NCBI GenBank assembly: GCA_963711495.1 | Contig: CAVQEK010000004.1 | Coordinates: 1,240,001 to 1,304,000 of the forward strand | Reading direction: 5' to 3' | From: CAVQEK01 sp963711495 | Lineage (GTDB): Bacteria; Bacteroidota; Bacteroidia; Cytophagales; Cyclobacteriaceae | DNA length: 64,000 nucleotides | In this document: positions 35,489 through 43,110 of the stretch, in pieces | How positions within the stretch are numbered: the stretch's first letter is position 1 | Layout: each line of letters opens with the position of its first letter | The notes under the pieces: model-generated | Databases searched by the model: none | What the model was told of the DNA's origin: nothing | The model's input: the letters and a program-made list of their open reading frames with translations, nothing else | Position numbers and translations under genes: made by a program

Positions 35489-37006
35489 ATGAAAAATACA
35501 TTAATAAAAATATCCTACATGATCATCACCTTGTTCATGCTTTTTGGCTGTGATCAATTCCTGGAAGAAGAACCGAGGGCACTGCTTTCACCGAACAATT
35601 TTTATAATTCGGATGCTGAAGCAAAAGCAGCGGTAAATGGTATTTACGCAACTTTTTTCAACTCTGACGATCTTTACCATGTTGTCGGGCTTTCGCGGTT
35701 CTATGAATTTGGCTCTGATGAAATCAATCCAAACCGGTTTGGGGGGGAAGGCGCAATTTATTCCGGGTATACGTTTTCCGAAGGGGACAATCCAACACGC
35801 GGTACATGGAACGCGCTTTACCGCATCATTCAGGATTGTAATATTGTGTTGAATAAAATTGAAAATAATGATAAAATAACAGAAGCCGGCTATAGGCAAA
35901 CCAGGGGTGAAGTGCTGTTTCTTCGTGCCCTTGCCAATTTTCATTTGACCAATCTTTGGGGTGATGTACCGTATTATCGCGATGCTTTGCCCATCGATGA
36001 GGTTTCCGTTTTGGGACGGTCGGATAAAAACCAGATCCAATTGGATATGATCGAAGACCTCCAGGAAGCACAAGACTTGTTGCCCGATAAATATGCCGAT
36101 TCAGATCAAGGACGGGCAACCAAATGGGCGGCTGCTACCTTAATGGATAAATTTTATATGGTGCGCAGCGACTGGCAAAATATGCGGGACAAGAGTGTGG
36201 AAATCATTAATAATTCCTGGCATAGATTATTGGATGATTATGGTGCTGTTTTTAATGATTTTCCTCAGGGTGAATACAATGACGAAATAATATTTCAATG
36301 GGACTATGTAAAAGACCTGGCCTCACAACGGCGTACTGATTTCTTTACACCGCGCATCAGGGACGAACCGCTTAATACCAGCGACCGAGCGGCACTTTCT
36401 GCAGAACTCGCCGCCAGAAATGAAGATTTTACCGGATACGGTTTGGCAATCCCTACTCCGGAAATGGTGAATACATATCCTATGAATGATTTACGCAGAC
36501 CCTGGAATGTTGCCACCAGTTACCTGGGTTTTGAATTGAAATGGCCTTATATTCCCAAGTTGTGGAATCTCGATCAGATCAATTCTCCCAGAGGTAATCA
36601 TGGAGACAACTATATCGTATGGCGACTGGCAGATATTTATCTTATGGCCGCCGAAGCTGAAAATGAATTGAATGGCCCTGCCAATGCCTACCAGTATATC
36701 AATAAGGTCAGGGAACGGGCCTATGATCCTGACGAACCACTTTCGGGAATGAACCAGGAAGAATTTCGACAGGCAGTCCGTGATGAAAGGAAATGGGAAT
36801 TGTTGGGTGAAGATCACCGGAGGCTGGATCTAATTCGTTGGGGGATACTAGTAGAAACCGTTCAAAATACAGAATATAATCCAAGCTTCGAAATTGCGAA
36901 TACCAATGTGAAGCCTAACCAGGTTTTATGGCCAATTCCGATTGAAGAATTTGATTTGAATCCGGCATTGTTGGAGTCTGACCCGACAAATAATGGATAT
37001 AGATAG
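35489..37006 (+). CDS. SusD-family glycan-binding lipoprotein, module B
   Basis: I start at the ATG 35489 (505 residues) since it leads directly into the lipoprotein signal MKNTLIKISYMIITLFMLFGC-DQFLEEE; the frame opens earlier at 35447. Family hallmarks include FYNSDAEAKAAVNGIYATFF, RGEVLFLRALANFHLTNLWGDVPY near residue 140 and the C-terminal VRDERKWELLGEDHRRLDLIRWG. Its length and sequence differ from SusD A and C, in line with a different substrate. It is followed by a strong terminator-like hairpin. Confidence 0.95.
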   Translation: MKNTLIKISYMIITLFMLFGCDQFLEEEPRALLSPNNFYNSDAEAKAAVNGIYATFFNSDDLYHVVGLSRFYEFGSDEINPNRFGGEGAIYSGYTFSEGDNPTRGTWNALYRIIQDCNIVLNKIENNDKITEAGYRQTRGEVLFLRALANFHLTNLWGDVPYYRDALPIDEVSVLGRSDKNQIQLDMIEDLQEAQDLLPDKYADSDQGRATKWAAATLMDKFYMVRSDWQNMRDKSVEIINNSWHRLLDDYGAVFNDFPQGEYNDEIIFQWDYVKDLASQRRTDFFTPRIRDEPLNTSDRAALSAELAARNEDFTGYGLAIPTPEMVNTYPMNDLRRPWNVATSYLGFELKWPYIPKLWNLDQINSPRGNHGDNYIVWRLADIYLMAAEAENELNGPANAYQYINKVRERAYDPDEPLSGMNQEEFRQAVRDERKWELLGEDHRRLDLIRWGILVETVQNTEYNPSFEIANTNVKPNQVLWPIPIEEFDLNPALLESDPTNNGYR

Positions 37007-37023
37007 TATTTGATGATGAGTCC

Positions 37024-37084
37024 CACCGGGCCTTTGTTACCATCTTCCGTAATTGGAAAAAGGGCAAAGGCCCGGTGTTTATTT
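37024..37084 (+). terminator. Terminator-like hairpin between susD B and sulfatase
   Basis: A perfect 13-bp stem, CACCGGGCCTTTG (37024-37036) with CAAAGGCCCGGTG (37065-37077), is followed by TTTATTTATT. It lies 18 bp after the susD stop; the T-rich tail ends 14 bp before the sulfatase ATG, the same arrangement as in module A. Confidence 0.75.
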
Positions 37085-37098
37085 ATTGAAGCCAAAAT

Positions 37099-38517
37099 AT
37101 GAAACAGTCATTTTTTTCCTTTTTCCTTTTAATTGGGATTTCGATAGTATTTCCACTTGACTCCTGCATGGTCAAAGGCCAACAAGAATTGAAACAACCA
37201 AATATTTTATTGATAAATATTGATGATCTGGGCTGGAAAGATCTGGGGTATATGGGTAGCGAATATTATGAAACGCCCAATATCGACCGGTTATCATCGC
37301 AGGGGATGATATTTACCCATGCCTACGCCGCTGCTGCAAACTGTGCGCCGAGCAGGGCAAGCCTTTTTAGTGGGATGTATTCGCCCCGAACCGGAATTTA
37401 TACCGTCAATAATTCAGATCGCGGTAAGTCAATCCATCGAAAACTAATACCCACCATAAACACTTTATATATAGCAGATTCGGTGCTAACATTTGTGGAG
37501 ATACTCCATGCTCATGGATACAAAACGTGTCACGTAGGTAAATGGCATATCGGCCTCGATCCGAAGACACAAGGCTTTGATGTTAATATTGGAGGTGCCG
37601 AATATGGTCATCCAAAAAGTTATTTCAGTCCATATCAAAACCGGGCGCTAAAAGACGGACCTGTGGGTGAATATCTTACAGACCGGCTTACCACCGAAGC
37701 CATCAATTTTTTGAAGACAGTGAAAGGCGAGCCATTTTTTATGAATTTTGCCACTTATGCAGTGCATAGTCCCATTCAGCCAAAACCGGAACTTATAGCG
37801 AAATATGAACAAAAGCCTGGTTGGAATGGACAGGAAAATGCCGGTTATGCAGCGATGATTGAAGCACTTGATGATAACATCGGGCGGTTAATTGCATATT
37901 TGAAAGAATCGGGAAAAATGGACAATACCTTCATTGTTTTTGCTTCAGATAATGGTGGAGTCTTTAACACCACCAAACAATGGCCACTTCGTGCGGGGAA
38001 AGGTTCATATTATGAGGGAGGTATTCGAATTCCAATGTTTGTAGTTTGGCCGGGAAACGTAGCATCCGGAAATACCACCGATCAGGCTGTGAGTAATATT
38101 GATTTTTATCCTACCTTCCTGGAAGTGGCAGGAATAGAAAAACCATCAGGAAAGATTTTGGACGGAACGAGCCTGATGCCTGTTTTAAAAGGCGGGCAAC
38201 TTGCCGAAAGACCATTGTTCTGGCATTTTCCCATTTATTTAGAGGGTGGGAACAAAGAAACCGGCGATACAATTTTCCGAACACGTCCCGGCTCTGTAGT
38301 CGAATGGAAAGGGTGGAAACTGCATGAGTATTTTGAAGATGGACACCTCGAATTGTACAACTTGGGAGCAGAGATAGATGAAAAGAAAAACCTGAATTCG
38401 ACCTATCCGGAAAAAACATCAGAAATGCACGAACAGTTGGAACACTGGCGTGATCAGGTGAAGGCACCTGTACCTGCACAATTGAATCCTGATTATAAAG
38501 CAGATGCTAAAGAATAG
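37099..38517 (+). CDS. S1-type sulfatase, secreted, module B
   Basis: A 472-residue sulfatase with a signal peptide; PLDSC-MV near residue 23 is a weak lipobox. Metal-binding D42/D43 are in NIDDLGW, the formylglycine motif is CAPSR (C82), and HVGKWHIG and FASDNGG follow. The sequence between (GSEYYETPNIDRLSSQGMIF) is parallel to the module A sulfatase, so the two are paralogues, possibly acting on the same sulfated sugar at different positions. The next gene begins 47 bp after the stop. Confidence 0.95.
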   Translation: MKQSFFSFFLLIGISIVFPLDSCMVKGQQELKQPNILLINIDDLGWKDLGYMGSEYYETPNIDRLSSQGMIFTHAYAAAANCAPSRASLFSGMYSPRTGIYTVNNSDRGKSIHRKLIPTINTLYIADSVLTFVEILHAHGYKTCHVGKWHIGLDPKTQGFDVNIGGAEYGHPKSYFSPYQNRALKDGPVGEYLTDRLTTEAINFLKTVKGEPFFMNFATYAVHSPIQPKPELIAKYEQKPGWNGQENAGYAAMIEALDDNIGRLIAYLKESGKMDNTFIVFASDNGGVFNTTKQWPLRAGKGSYYEGGIRIPMFVVWPGNVASGNTTDQAVSNIDFYPTFLEVAGIEKPSGKILDGTSLMPVLKGGQLAERPLFWHFPIYLEGGNKETGDTIFRTRPGSVVEWKGWKLHEYFEDGHLELYNLGAEIDEKKNLNSTYPEKTSEMHEQLEHWRDQVKAPVPAQLNPDYKADAKE

Positions 38518-38564
38518 GAAATCGTTTGATATTAAATCAAATGCAAAAACACTGGAGTCACTTT

Positions 38565-40838
38565 ATGAGGATGATCATTAAAAAATACAGCATAGCGCTT
38601 TTCGTTTTGATTTTCATTTGTATGCTGGCTGGACAGGCTTTTGCCCAGCAAAAGCCAAATGTGATCCTCATTTTTGTCGATGACCTCGGTTATGGCGACC
38701 TTGGATGTTATGGTCAGCAAATGATCCAAACGCCACACCTTGATGCTTTGTCATCAGCAGGAATACGGTTTACCAATTATTATGCCGGTAACACTGTTTG
38801 TGCACCTTCCAGAGAGTCGTTGCTTACAGGAATGCATACCGGTCATACTTTCATTCGTGGTAATTTTCTTACGGATGAGGAGGAAGATCCTGCCATGCCC
38901 GACAATAAGGTCACCATTGCCGAATATCTGAAAAAAGGGGGCTATCAGACAGCCCTGATCGGTAAATGGGGATTGGGCTCAGTGGAATACGGACCGCAGA
39001 CCCAGGGTTTTGATTATTCCTTCTGCTACCTCGACCAGATCAAAGCACACAACTATTACCCGCCTTATTTATGGGAAAATGGGAAAATGGTCATGCTTGA
39101 AGAAAATGAAAATGGTGTCCATGGTATTTGCAGTCATGATCTTTTCATTAAGAAAACCTTGGATTATCTGGATACAGTCAGTACAGATCATCCTTTTTTT
39201 CTGTACCTGCCTTATACCTATCCGCACGGATCGTATACCGTGCCGGAAGATTCGATTTATGCCAGAGAGGATTGGCCAAAACAAAACAAGGTATACGCCA
39301 GTATGATCTCTGTAATTGACCGTAATATAGGTCAGATAGTTCAGCAGCTACAGGAAAAGGGTCTCACTGAAAACACCGTGATTTTCTTCACCAGTGACAA
39401 TGGATCAAATCCTGGCTTCGCTAAATTTTTCGAGAGTAATGGGCCGCTTCACGGTGCCAAGAGAGACCTTTATGAAGGAGGCATTCGCGAACCACTCATA
39501 GCTGCATGGCAGGGTAAAATAAAACCGGGTCAGGTTTCGCATCACATTATGGCTGCCTGGGATTTTCTTCCAACAATTTGTCAGATCGCCGGTATTGATC
39601 CACCTTCCGGTATTGATGGTATTTCTTTTTTACCAGCGTTGATGAACGAAAATCAACCCGAACATGATTTTCTGTATTGGGAATTTTATCAATACAACTA
39701 CAACTGGTATAAACCCGATAATAAATTGCCGAGGAATTTTCTACAAAGTGCCGCGGTGCGATTTGGACAATGGAAAGCAGTAAAAAATGATATTTCAACA
39801 GATCATTCCACCATCGAATTATACGATCTCTCCAATGATTTGAGTGAACAACACAACGTGGCCGATGAAAATACGGCATTGGTAAAGAAGGCTTGGGACT
39901 TCATGGAAAAAAGCAGTACGCCTGACCCGCCATATTTTCCCTACAAGGCAGATTCGCTGGCAAAACTACACGTGATTGATGTTCATTCTCCGGGAGAGGT
40001 GATGGATTTTTTTCATTATACCGATGACAGGGCCCCATTTGTAAGTTCGCATCGCGGCGGCCCGACTTTGGGTTATCCCGAAAATTGTATGGCCACATTT
40101 CAAAACACCATTCGGCACACCTGGTCGATTATGGAAATAGATCCCCATTTTACCAGAGACAGCGCCATCGTTTTGATGCACGATCCCACTTTGGATAGAA
40201 CTTCTACGGGCCATGGGAAAATTGCAGACCACACCCTGGCAGAATTGAAAATGTTGAACCTCAAGGATGTGCATGGCCATATTACAAAATATCGAATTCC
40301 CACCTTGGACGAAGCCTTGGAATGGGCAAAAGGGAAAACGATTTTAATTATTGACCAGAAAGATGTTCCGGCCGAGATACGGGTAAAGATGATCATGAAA
40401 CATCATGCAGAATCTAACGCGATGGTGATGTGCTATAATTTCGAAGATGCGAAAAAATGCTATGCATTGAATAAAAATATCATGATGGAGGTCTTCATTC
40501 CGGATGAAGAAAGCGTTAAGAAATTTGATGCCACCGAGGTGCCCTGGCGTAATGTGGTCGCCTTTGTTTCACACAATAAACCCAAAGACACTCAGGTTTT
40601 TCGATTGGTCCACGACAGAGGAGCGATGTGCATTATGGGTAGCTCCAGAACCATCGATAAAGATTATTTGAATGAAAAGATCAGTAAAATACAATTGAAT
40701 GAAGGCTATCAGGAGTTGATCAATTCAGGATCAGATATCATTGAAGCCGATCTTGGTATCATCGCAGGAGAAGAATTGCAACAATTGGGAGATCCTCAAA
40801 GTAACAAGAAAAAGTATTTTAAACAGTCAACATTTTGA
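38565..40838 (+). CDS. Sulfatase-GDPD fusion enzyme, secreted, module B
   Basis: From the ATG 38565, with GGAG seven bases upstream, the product is 757 residues; another ATG at 38541 and a TTG at 38526 are in frame. After a signal peptide ending AFAQQ, residues about 28-460 form an S1 sulfatase: FVDDLGYGDLG, the formylglycine motif CAPSR (C79), IGKWGLG and FFTSDNGSN. A linker (about 460-490) leads to a glycerophosphodiester phosphodiesterase domain to the end: SHRGG (496-498 is HRG), MEIDPHFTRDS (EID at 524-526) and LMHDPTLDRTSTGHGK (HD at 539-540). The later metal-ligand Glu normally in a (I/L)EIK-type motif appears as Asp in ILIIDQKD. The frame is continuous, so this is a true fusion, not two overlapping genes. 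I infer cleavage of both a sulfate ester and a phosphodiester, such as a glycerophosphate substituent, on one glycan or lipid substrate. Confidence 0.9.
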   Translation: MRMIIKKYSIALFVLIFICMLAGQAFAQQKPNVILIFVDDLGYGDLGCYGQQMIQTPHLDALSSAGIRFTNYYAGNTVCAPSRESLLTGMHTGHTFIRGNFLTDEEEDPAMPDNKVTIAEYLKKGGYQTALIGKWGLGSVEYGPQTQGFDYSFCYLDQIKAHNYYPPYLWENGKMVMLEENENGVHGICSHDLFIKKTLDYLDTVSTDHPFFLYLPYTYPHGSYTVPEDSIYAREDWPKQNKVYASMISVIDRNIGQIVQQLQEKGLTENTVIFFTSDNGSNPGFAKFFESNGPLHGAKRDLYEGGIREPLIAAWQGKIKPGQVSHHIMAAWDFLPTICQIAGIDPPSGIDGISFLPALMNENQPEHDFLYWEFYQYNYNWYKPDNKLPRNFLQSAAVRFGQWKAVKNDISTDHSTIELYDLSNDLSEQHNVADENTALVKKAWDFMEKSSTPDPPYFPYKADSLAKLHVIDVHSPGEVMDFFHYTDDRAPFVSSHRGGPTLGYPENCMATFQNTIRHTWSIMEIDPHFTRDSAIVLMHDPTLDRTSTGHGKIADHTLAELKMLNLKDVHGHITKYRIPTLDEALEWAKGKTILIIDQKDVPAEIRVKMIMKHHAESNAMVMCYNFEDAKKCYALNKNIMMEVFIPDEESVKKFDATEVPWRNVVAFVSHNKPKDTQVFRLVHDRGAMCIMGSSRTIDKDYLNEKISKIQLNEGYQELINSGSDIIEADLGIIAGEELQQLGDPQSNKKKYFKQSTF

Positions 40839-41053
40839 TCATGCCATAGATGGACAGAGACAGCGTAATTTTTAGATAAAACCATCAATTTATTTGTCGG
40901 CATGCATTGACAAAGGGATCAATACTCATTCAAATCGGGCCACTATTTGCCATTATATTCTGATCACCAATTTTTATCACTGACCGATAAATCAAGAAGA
41001 CCTCACATGACTGGATATTTGGAAAGAATAATTTTTGCCGTCAATTTACCCGC

Positions 41054-41095
41054 CATCTTAGGTAAGATGTAGCAACTGCTATGGTCAGGCAGTTG
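41054..41095. promoter_or_regulatory. Two tandem hairpins upstream of sigma C
   Basis: CATCTT-aggt-AAGATG (41054-41069) is followed three bases later by CAACTGC...GCAGTTG (41073-41095). Neither has a T-run, so they look more like operator or RNA structure elements than a terminator. They lie about 130 bp before the sigma C gene. Confidence 0.35.
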
Positions 41096-41171
41096 TGGAC
41101 TCACTTCAGTTCGAATTACAGAACCATTAAAAATACAGACCCAACCAAGCCAATCATACCTTATAAGGCTT

Positions 41172-41179
41172 TACATTTG
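41172..41179 (+). promoter_or_regulatory. Candidate -7 box (TACATTTG) upstream of sigma C
   Basis: TACATTTG matches the Bacteroidota -7 consensus TAnnTTTG and lies 48 nt before the sigma C start. A matching TTTG -33 element was not found at the expected distance, so this is weak. The identical box occurs before sigma D. Confidence 0.3.
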
Positions 41180-41227
41180 TATTCATAGCTAATTTATTCA
41201 TATTGGCTACGAATTTATTGTATTGAT

Positions 41228-41776
41228 TTGGCATTATTCAGCGAACATAGTGATCGTTTTCTGCTCACGGGATTGAAGGAAGGTAATCGTCAATGTTTTG
41301 AGGTACTGTTTTACCGGTATAATAAAAGTATTTATTTTGTTGCCCAACAATATTTGAAAGATTCCTATGAAGCCGAGGGTGTAGTACAAGAGACTTTTTA
41401 TAAAATATGGAAATATCGGGAAAGTGTAAGGGAGGATCTGGATTTCAAACCCTATTTGATTCGAATTGCCAGAGGTATCATTTTCAATCAGTTTAAGAAG
41501 AGATTGAATGAAATGGCGTATATCGAAAATTATGCAAGTCGAAAAGAGGGTTCAAACCATACAGAAGAACAAATCTACTTCAAGGATATGGAACAAATCA
41601 TTGCGGATGCCGTTCAGCGTCTTGCTCCAAAAAGAAAGCAAATATTTGAACTGAGCAGATTCAAAGGTTTAAGTAATAAAGAAATTGCCGTTGCTTTGAA
41701 GATCTCAGAAAAAACCGTTGAAAACCAAATTACCAGCGCCCTAAAAATTCTCCGCAATTTCATCCGCACTGCTTAA
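41228..41776 (+). CDS. ECF-type sigma-70 factor, module C
   Basis: A 182-residue FecI-like sigma factor. Region 2 is about 20-90 (NRQCFEVLFYRYNKSIYFVAQQYLKDSYEAEGVVQETFYKIWKYRE) and region 4 about 120-175 (LAPKRKQIFELSRFKGLSNKEIAVALKISEKTVENQITSALKIL). No ATG exists between the upstream in-frame stop (41186) and the conserved N-terminus; TTG at 41228 gives the normal length. The FecR partner follows 42 bp later. Confidence 0.93.
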   Translation: MALFSEHSDRFLLTGLKEGNRQCFEVLFYRYNKSIYFVAQQYLKDSYEAEGVVQETFYKIWKYRESVREDLDFKPYLIRIARGIIFNQFKKRLNEMAYIENYASRKEGSNHTEEQIYFKDMEQIIADAVQRLAPKRKQIFELSRFKGLSNKEIAVALKISEKTVENQITSALKILRNFIRTA

Positions 41777-41818
41777 ATTTATATCTGTTCTTCTCTAAGG
41801 AAATTAAATAATTTTTTT

Positions 41819-42964
41819 ATGCAACGAATAGGGGGTGTTACGCATTTAGTTGTTTGTAATACTAAACTGCGTAAAATCTTGAAGAAAGAATTATTAATGA
41901 ATTTTGTCAATGGGACCTGCACCCGGGAAGAAGCCCGGCAAGTACTCGCATGGTTGAATCAGGAGGGACATGAGCAGGTATTGGAGGACATGATTGAAGG
42001 AGATCTGGCGGAAGCTTTAAAAAACAATATCGTCGATGATAAAAAAGAATCTAAAAAAATATTCAAACAGATTCCGTTAAACGCTCCGGTTGCAAATAAA
42101 AGAATCGTTGAAGAAGAGACAAACATCAATCCCAATATAGATCATGCCAGATTGATAGAGCGGACAAATGTTAAACATAAACGCTTAAGAATTAATGATT
42201 TCATGAAAGTTGCCGCCAGCCTGATCGTCATCGCCACCATTTCGTTGATGATATGGGTAATGAAAGATACCAAGCAGGCTCATTCCAATTTCACCCAAAT
42301 AGTTAAAGAAAACACGGCTGGTCGTAAATCGATTATTTATCTGAAGGATGGTTCTATTGTCCATCTCAATGCCAACAGCAAGATTAGTTACATGCCATCA
42401 TTTTCTGACACCATGCGGGCTATCGAGCTACAAGGGGAAGCTTATTTTGAAGTGGCTAAAGATAATTTTCGTCCATTTGTGGTTCAAACAGGCAATATTG
42501 CTGTGAAGGCTTTGGGGACTTCCTTCAATGTAAAGAATTATGATGATGAATCGCAGATCTGTGTGACCCTGGAGACAGGACGCATTTTAGTGAAGAGGAA
42601 TGATAATTCTGAAGTGGATCAGGAACATATATTTCTCGATCCGGGAAAAGAAGTGCAATATAGCAAGTCAGACGAGAAATTCTCACCAGTAACTACGGCA
42701 AATCTTAGGGAATCACTGGGATGGAAAGATGGCGTCATATATTTCAGTCATGCCGATTTGACAACGGTGATCAATAAACTTGAACTATGGTATGGGGTAC
42801 AGTTTGAATTGAAAAATAAACCGGAATACAAATGGAGTTATACGGCGGAATTTCAAAATCAAACTTTACAGGACGTACTGGAAGGGATGGCATTCAGCCA
42901 GAATTTTACCTATCAAATCAATGATAAATATGTTGAAATAAATTTTAGCAATAAACCAAATTAA
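41819..42964 (+). CDS. FecR-like anti-sigma factor, module C
   Basis: A 381-residue anti-sigma factor, longer than the other three because of an extended cytoplasmic part: about 25 extra N-terminal residues and a longer linker before the transmembrane helix at about 130-148 (VAASLIVIATISLMIWVM). A later ATG at residue 27 (41897) would give the length and start of the family more exactly, so the true start may be there. The FecR domain (YLKDGSIVHLNANSKISYM, GEAYFEVAKDNFRPF, ALGTSFNVKNY) and C-terminal domain (KLELWYGVQFELKN, YTAEFQNQTLQDVLEGMAF) are intact. Confidence 0.93.
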   Translation: MQRIGGVTHLVVCNTKLRKILKKELLMNFVNGTCTREEARQVLAWLNQEGHEQVLEDMIEGDLAEALKNNIVDDKKESKKIFKQIPLNAPVANKRIVEEETNINPNIDHARLIERTNVKHKRLRINDFMKVAASLIVIATISLMIWVMKDTKQAHSNFTQIVKENTAGRKSIIYLKDGSIVHLNANSKISYMPSFSDTMRAIELQGEAYFEVAKDNFRPFVVQTGNIAVKALGTSFNVKNYDDESQICVTLETGRILVKRNDNSEVDQEHIFLDPGKEVQYSKSDEKFSPVTTANLRESLGWKDGVIYFSHADLTTVINKLELWYGVQFELKNKPEYKWSYTAEFQNQTLQDVLEGMAFSQNFTYQINDKYVEINFSNKPN

Positions 42965-42990
42965 TATGAAAACACCGGATACCTAGTACG

Positions 42991-43029
42991 AAAAAAGACC
43001 GATAAAAATTGGGAGACTTTTATCGGTCT
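42991..43029 (-). terminator. Stem-loop H1 in susC C leader; intrinsic terminator when read on the minus strand
   Basis: AGACCGATAAAA (42996-43007) pairs perfectly with TTTTATCGGTCT (43018-43029). The A-tract just before it on the plus strand gives a T-run after the stem on the minus strand. It ends 81 nt before the susC ATG. Confidence 0.6.
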
Positions 43030-43036
43030 GGCACCA

Positions 43037-43075
43037 GAAACCCTTTTCTAAAACAGCAAGTCAGATCAGGGTTTC
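43037..43075 (+). promoter_or_regulatory. Stem-loop H2 in susC C leader
   Basis: GAAACCC (43037-43043) pairs with GGGTTTC (43069-43075). It ends 35 nt before the susC start codon, matching the other modules. Confidence 0.45.
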
Positions 43076-43110
43076 AAGTAATTAATTGTATAAAATAATC
43101 ACTCAAAATT

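Larger units (their letters stand above)
40839..41227. other. Intergenic region before module C
   Basis: These 389 bp contain no gene-like frame. Two tandem perfect hairpins sit at 41054-41069 (CATCTT/AAGATG) and 41073-41095 (CAACTGC/GCAGTTG). A TACATTTG box is at 41172. A terminator for module B was not seen. Confidence 0.5.

Noticed and set aside
38565..40838. Sulfatase-GDPD as an assembly artefact or two genes
   Set aside because: There is no stop or new ribosome site at the junction, the linker is normal coding sequence, and both domains have intact motifs.
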